Part shown: one piece after another, positions 5,420 through 6,900 of the stretch | Position numbering within the stretch: position 1 is the stretch's first letter | How the letters are laid out: each line of letters opens with the position of its first letter | NCBI GenBank assembly: GCA_001768125.1 | Contig: MENB01000188.1 | Span: 851-7,750 of the forward strand | Direction: 5' to 3' | Origin: Armatimonadetes bacterium RBG_19FT_COMBO_69_19 | GTDB lineage: Bacteria > Sysuimicrobiota > Sysuimicrobiia > Sysuimicrobiales > Kaftiobacteriaceae | DNA: 6,900 nucleotides | Program-made: the position numbers and the translations under genes | The notes under the pieces: generated by a model | The model's database searches: none | What the model was told of the DNA's origin: nothing | Seen by the model: only the letters and a program-made list of their open reading frames with translations

Positions 5420-5515
5420 CGCTTTTTCTGCGCGCCTAAACTTGTTGCTCCCGGGGCATACCTGGGGATGAGGCATGGAAGGGCTTCTTCCGGGCCTTCT
5501 ATGAACTCATCCTCT

Positions 5516-5521
5516 GGGGGA
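5516..5521 (+). promoter_or_regulatory. Ribosome binding site of the beta-propeller gene
   Basis: GGGGGA lies 7 nt before the ATG at 5529, which fixes this start. The rest of the 109-nt gap from 5420 holds a T-run after the peptidase stop and a short imperfect hairpin near 5477-5491. I see no convincing promoter or terminator there. Confidence 0.6.
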
Positions 5522-5528
5522 ATTTCAT

Positions 5529-6842
5529 ATGCTGCGCCATGTCCGGCTGACGACGCTGGTGGCGCTGTGTGTCGTTGTCCCCGCGGTCGCTGCGGCGGCC
5601 GCGCCGTTCGCCTACATCACGAACTCCAACACCGGCACCATCTCCGTCCTTGACCTGGCCAGCGGTGCCGAAACCGATACGATCACGCTTCCGGGTTCCG
5701 CGCTGCCGTGGGGTGTGGCACTGAGCCCTGACGGCAAGACGCTCTATGCGTCGAACTTCGGCAACGGCAACTTCTTCAAGGTAGACTTGGCGACGAAGGT
5801 TGCCCAGTCCATCGCCGCTCCGGCGCTCGCCTTCGGGGTCGCCGTGCACCCTTCGGGCTCGCCCGTGTTCGTTACGCACAACTCGTCCACGGGCGGCACG
5901 TCGGCCTTTGACACGACGACCTTCGGCCGCACGGCGGTGATGTCGGGAAGCATGTCCTCCGGTGCGGCCATCAACGTGGCGAGGGGCCATCTATACGTGG
6001 CCAATCGGTTCGGCGTCCGGGTCTTGGACCTTGCCACCTACGCGCTGATCAGGCAGGTATCCATGGGACAGGGGTTCGGGGTGGCCGTCCATCCGGCAGG
6101 GACGACGTTCTACGTCGCCCTTCCGAGCTTGGGTCAGCTGGCGATCATCGACGCCGCTTCCTTCGCAGCGACCTTCGTGACGCTGACGGGCGCCGTGACT
6201 CCGCAGGGCGTGGCCGTGAGTCCCGATGGTAAGTGGGTGTACACGAGCAACTACGGCAGTGCCAACGTCTCCGTCGTGAACGCGGAGACCGGGGCGTTCG
6301 TCCGGAACGTGTCGGTCGGCATGAATCCCTATGGGCTGCAGTTCGCGCCGGATGGCTCGAAGGCGTACGTGGCCAACTGGGGTAGCCACAACGTCTCCGT
6401 GATCAACACGACCACGTTCACCGTCACGTCCCTGTCCATCTCCGGGCGCGCTCCGGTCGCCTTCGGGCTCTTCATCTTCGGGCAGGCGGAGCAGATCATC
6501 GAGGTCGCGATCGACATCACGCCGGGCGGCAATCCCAACACCATCAACCTCAAGGCCAAGGGCACGCTCCCTGTCGCGATCCTCGGCTCGGAAGAGTTCA
6601 ACGTGGCCGATGTGGATCCCACCACGGTCACCTTCGCGGGCGCGCCGGTGGTGATCAAGAAGAATGGCCAGGCCATGGCGTCGTATGACGATGTGAATGG
6701 CGACGGGTACGTGGACATCGTCGTGCACGTGGACCGCGAGCAGTTCACCCTGAAGGTTGGGGACACGGAGGGCGTGCTGGAAGGGAAGACGAACGACGGC
6801 AAGGCCTTCCGAGGCAAGGGCAGCGTACGAGTCCTCAACTAG
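5529..6842 (+). CDS. Secreted YVTN-type beta-propeller protein with C-terminal calcium-type domain
   Basis: This is a 437-aa exported protein. A signal peptide spans about residues 1-25 (RHVRLTTL, a Val/Ala-rich core, cleavage near AAAAAP). Residues 26-318 are a beta-propeller built from YVTN repeats of about 40 residues: YITNSNTGTISVLDL, YASNFGNGN, YVANRFGVRVLDL, YTSNYGSANVSVV and YVANWGSHNVSVI, each with a GVAVSPDG- or GVAVHPSG-like strand. Residues about 324-437 form a second domain (AIDITPGGNPNTINL, GTLPVAILGSEEF, DVDPTTVTFAG). This recurs at the C-terminus of many secreted bacterial proteins and carries the calcium-loop-like DVNGDGYVD at 388-396. It probably acts at the cell surface or outside, as a binding protein or part of an extracellular structure. 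No catalytic residues were recognised. The gene has its own ribosome binding site and terminator, and slightly less extreme GC than its neighbours. Confidence 0.88.
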   Translation: MLRHVRLTTLVALCVVVPAVAAAAAPFAYITNSNTGTISVLDLASGAETDTITLPGSALPWGVALSPDGKTLYASNFGNGNFFKVDLATKVAQSIAAPALAFGVAVHPSGSPVFVTHNSSTGGTSAFDTTTFGRTAVMSGSMSSGAAINVARGHLYVANRFGVRVLDLATYALIRQVSMGQGFGVAVHPAGTTFYVALPSLGQLAIIDAASFAATFVTLTGAVTPQGVAVSPDGKWVYTSNYGSANVSVVNAETGAFVRNVSVGMNPYGLQFAPDGSKAYVANWGSHNVSVINTTTFTVTSLSISGRAPVAFGLFIFGQAEQIIEVAIDITPGGNPNTINLKAKGTLPVAILGSEEFNVADVDPTTVTFAGAPVVIKKNGQAMASYDDVNGDGYVDIVVHVDREQFTLKVGDTEGVLEGKTNDGKAFRGKGSVRVLN

Positions 6843-6861
6843 GGCAGCGAGCACGGTAGAC

Positions 6862-6898
6862 CGAAGGGCCTCGATCTGGTCGAGGCCCTTCGTGTTTT
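6862..6898 (+). terminator. Strong intrinsic (Rho-independent) terminator
   Basis: A perfect 13-bp stem, CGAAGGGCCTCGA (6862-6874) with TCGAGGCCCTTCG (6880-6892), closes a 5-nt TCTGG loop and is followed by a short T-rich run (TGTTTT, 6893-6898). It begins 20 nt after the beta-propeller stop codon and ends that transcript. Confidence 0.9.
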
Positions 6899-6900
6899 CC

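Noticed and set aside
5477..5491. GGAAG/CTTCC hairpin before the beta-propeller gene as a terminator
   Set aside because: The stem is only 5 bp with no T-tract, so it is likely chance.
5468..5653. 61-aa plus-strand ORF overlapping the start of the beta-propeller gene
   Set aside because: It has no recognisable domain, runs out of frame through the signal peptide region, and lacks a better ribosome binding site than the gene it overlaps.

Overview
The window is very GC-rich, with G or C at most third codon positions and tightly packed genes. It looks like chromosomal DNA of a high-GC, probably soil or sediment, bacterium. A Rokubacteria/Methylomirabilota- or deltaproteobacteria-like source is plausible, but no marker gene here settles it. 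There are no rRNA or tRNA genes, CRISPR arrays, insertion sequences or phage genes.

Layout. (1) Positions 1-647 hold the 3' part of a YtcJ-like metal-dependent amidohydrolase. (2) Positions 644-1003, minus strand, hold two tandem small zinc-ribbon proteins of 60 and 53 aa; the second ends on a CTAG shared with the amidohydrolase stop. (3) Positions 1032-2744, plus strand, hold an envelope-stress type operon: a candidate ECF promoter, an ECF sigma factor, a membrane zinc-binding anti-sigma factor overlapping it by ATGA, and a secreted Spy/CpxP-like LTxxQ protein. A hairpin resembling a dispersed palindrome lies in the convergent gap that follows. (4) Positions 2788-3331, minus strand, hold an AlpA/excisionase-like helix-turn-helix protein overlapping a 59-aa zinc-ribbon protein. 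(5) Positions 3347-4042, plus strand, hold the main discovery, a thioredoxin-fold protein disulfide oxidoreductase whose reading frame is interrupted by one TGA at 3797-3799. (6) Positions 4055-5419 hold an M20 metallopeptidase. (7) Positions 5529-6842 hold a secreted YVTN beta-propeller protein, followed by a strong intrinsic terminator at 6862-6898.

The TGA in region 5 falls exactly where the first cysteine of the CPHC redox motif belongs, giving T-(TGA)-P-H-C-P. The frame continues on both sides with family-like sequence. A perfect 8-bp stem with an AGGAT loop begins 13 nt after the TGA, with the geometry of a bacterial SECIS element. The best reading is one 231-aa selenoprotein with a Sec-Pro-His-Cys active site, which standard gene calling would split into a truncated protein and a small orphan ORF.

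The sigma/anti-sigma/LTxxQ genes form a self-contained signalling unit: the periplasmic protein and zinc anti-sigma factor would hold the sigma factor inactive until envelope or redox/metal stress, and the sigma factor would then activate its own promoter. The HTH and zinc-ribbon pair start only 15 bp from the selenoprotein start on the opposite strand, so a regulatory link is possible but unproven. The M20 peptidase lies 12 nt downstream of the selenoprotein and is probably cotranscribed with it.
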